From: Bacteroidota bacterium
Lineage (GTDB): Bacteria; Bacteroidota; Bacteroidia; Flavobacteriales; Flavobacteriaceae
Assembly: GCA_021793535.1 (NCBI GenBank)
Contig: JAJYSO010000003.1
Span: 1 to 23,743 of the forward strand
Reading direction: 5' to 3'
DNA length: 23,743 nucleotides
A program made the translations under genes and the position numbers. Shown in pieces: positions 23,477 to 23,743 of the stretch. The notes below the pieces were generated by a model. It was not told the origin of the DNA. It did not search any database and saw only the letters and a program-made list of their open reading frames with translations. The stretch's first letter is position 1. Each line of letters opens with the position of its first letter.

Positions 23477-23743
23477 CTATGAAGCTTTTGCTTCCTGCTG
23501 TATGAACTGAACCTCATAAAGATTGCGGTAATAGCCATGTTCCAATTTCAACAGCTCTTCATGGGTACCCTCCTCCACAATCTTTCCATGATCCATCACA
23601 ATAATTTTGTCTGCATTCTTAATGGTGGCCAGACGGTGTGCAATAACAATAGAGGTATGTCCTTTGGTCAACTTATCAGTAGCTTCTTGAATCAATTGCT
23701 CACTCTCGGTATCCACAGATGATGTCGCCTCATCCAATACCAA
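23477..23743 (-). CDS. ABC transporter, C-terminal ATP-binding part (5'-truncated)
   Basis: This is the end of an ATP-binding domain reading leftwards; the frame is open at the window edge, so only the last 88 or so residues are present. It begins at the Walker B motif (LVLDEATSSVD, including the D-loop SSVD), then IQEATDKLTKGHTSIVIAHRLATI with the H-loop histidine, followed by NADKIIVMDHGKIVEEGTHEELLK. These features and the tail (YYRNLYEVQF) fit a half-size exporter of the MsbA/MdlB/BmrA type, whose membrane domain would lie upstream (beyond 23743). The substrate cannot be judged from this fragment. It is the only clear minus-strand gene here. Confidence 0.93.
   Translation of the reverse strand: MVLDEATSSVDTESEQLIQEATDKLTKGHTSIVIAHRLATIKNADKIIVMDHGKIVEEGTHEELLKLEHGYYRNLYEVQFIQQEAKAS

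Overview
The window comes from a chromosome of the Bacteroidota, most likely a gliding or T9SS-bearing member of the Flavobacteriia. The evidence is the C-terminus of SprA, a TonB of the Bacteroidota type, promoters of the TTG - about 19 bp - TAnnTTTG form instead of E. coli-like boxes, start codons with little or no Shine-Dalgarno sequence, and a DUF6095-like gene beside murQ. All genes lie on the + strand except the last, an ABC transporter cut by the window edge. Nothing points to a phage, insertion sequence, CRISPR array, tRNA or rRNA gene.

Layout. (1) 1-3601: the last 640 codons of sprA (outer-membrane translocon of the type IX secretion system), gcvH, a small VanZ-like membrane protein and a TonB energy transducer, closed by a strong terminator. 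A new promoter with an overlapping 16-bp palindrome lies between sprA and gcvH. (2) 3602-6662: translation block rplM-rpsI, then rpsB-tsf, with a clear promoter, several leader hairpins and a terminator. (3) 6759-11996: murQ with an overlapping small membrane gene, then two paralogous secreted serine hydrolases (class C beta-lactamase fold plus a C-terminal domain) on either side of a TSUP (TauE/SafE) permease. (4) 12042-16502: central metabolism, with L-serine ammonia-lyase, a threonine-aldolase-like PLP enzyme and a transketolase split into two genes, closed by a terminator. (5) 16583-23067: a secreted S9 (prolyl oligopeptidase family) peptidase followed after only 11 bp by prpB, prpC and prpD of the 2-methylcitrate cycle. 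(6) 23133-23743: a small DUF4870/Tic20-like membrane protein converging on the 3' end of an MsbA-type ABC exporter.

How the parts fit. Much of the right half suits a peptide- and amino-acid-degrading marine heterotroph. A periplasmic peptidase releases peptides, serine and threonine are broken down to pyruvate and glycine, and propionyl-CoA from Thr, Met, Ile and Val is oxidised by the methylcitrate cycle. MurQ points to recycling of cell-wall MurNAc-6-phosphate.

Most of the window is ordinary housekeeping DNA and I see no clearly new system. The best leads are the structured rpsI-rpsB gap, the palindrome over the gcvH promoter, the apparent S9-peptidase-prpBCD operon, and the diverged hydrolase pair with patches of near-identical DNA. 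No stretch longer than 300 bp lacks a gene; the largest gaps (about 180-220 bp) are described as features.
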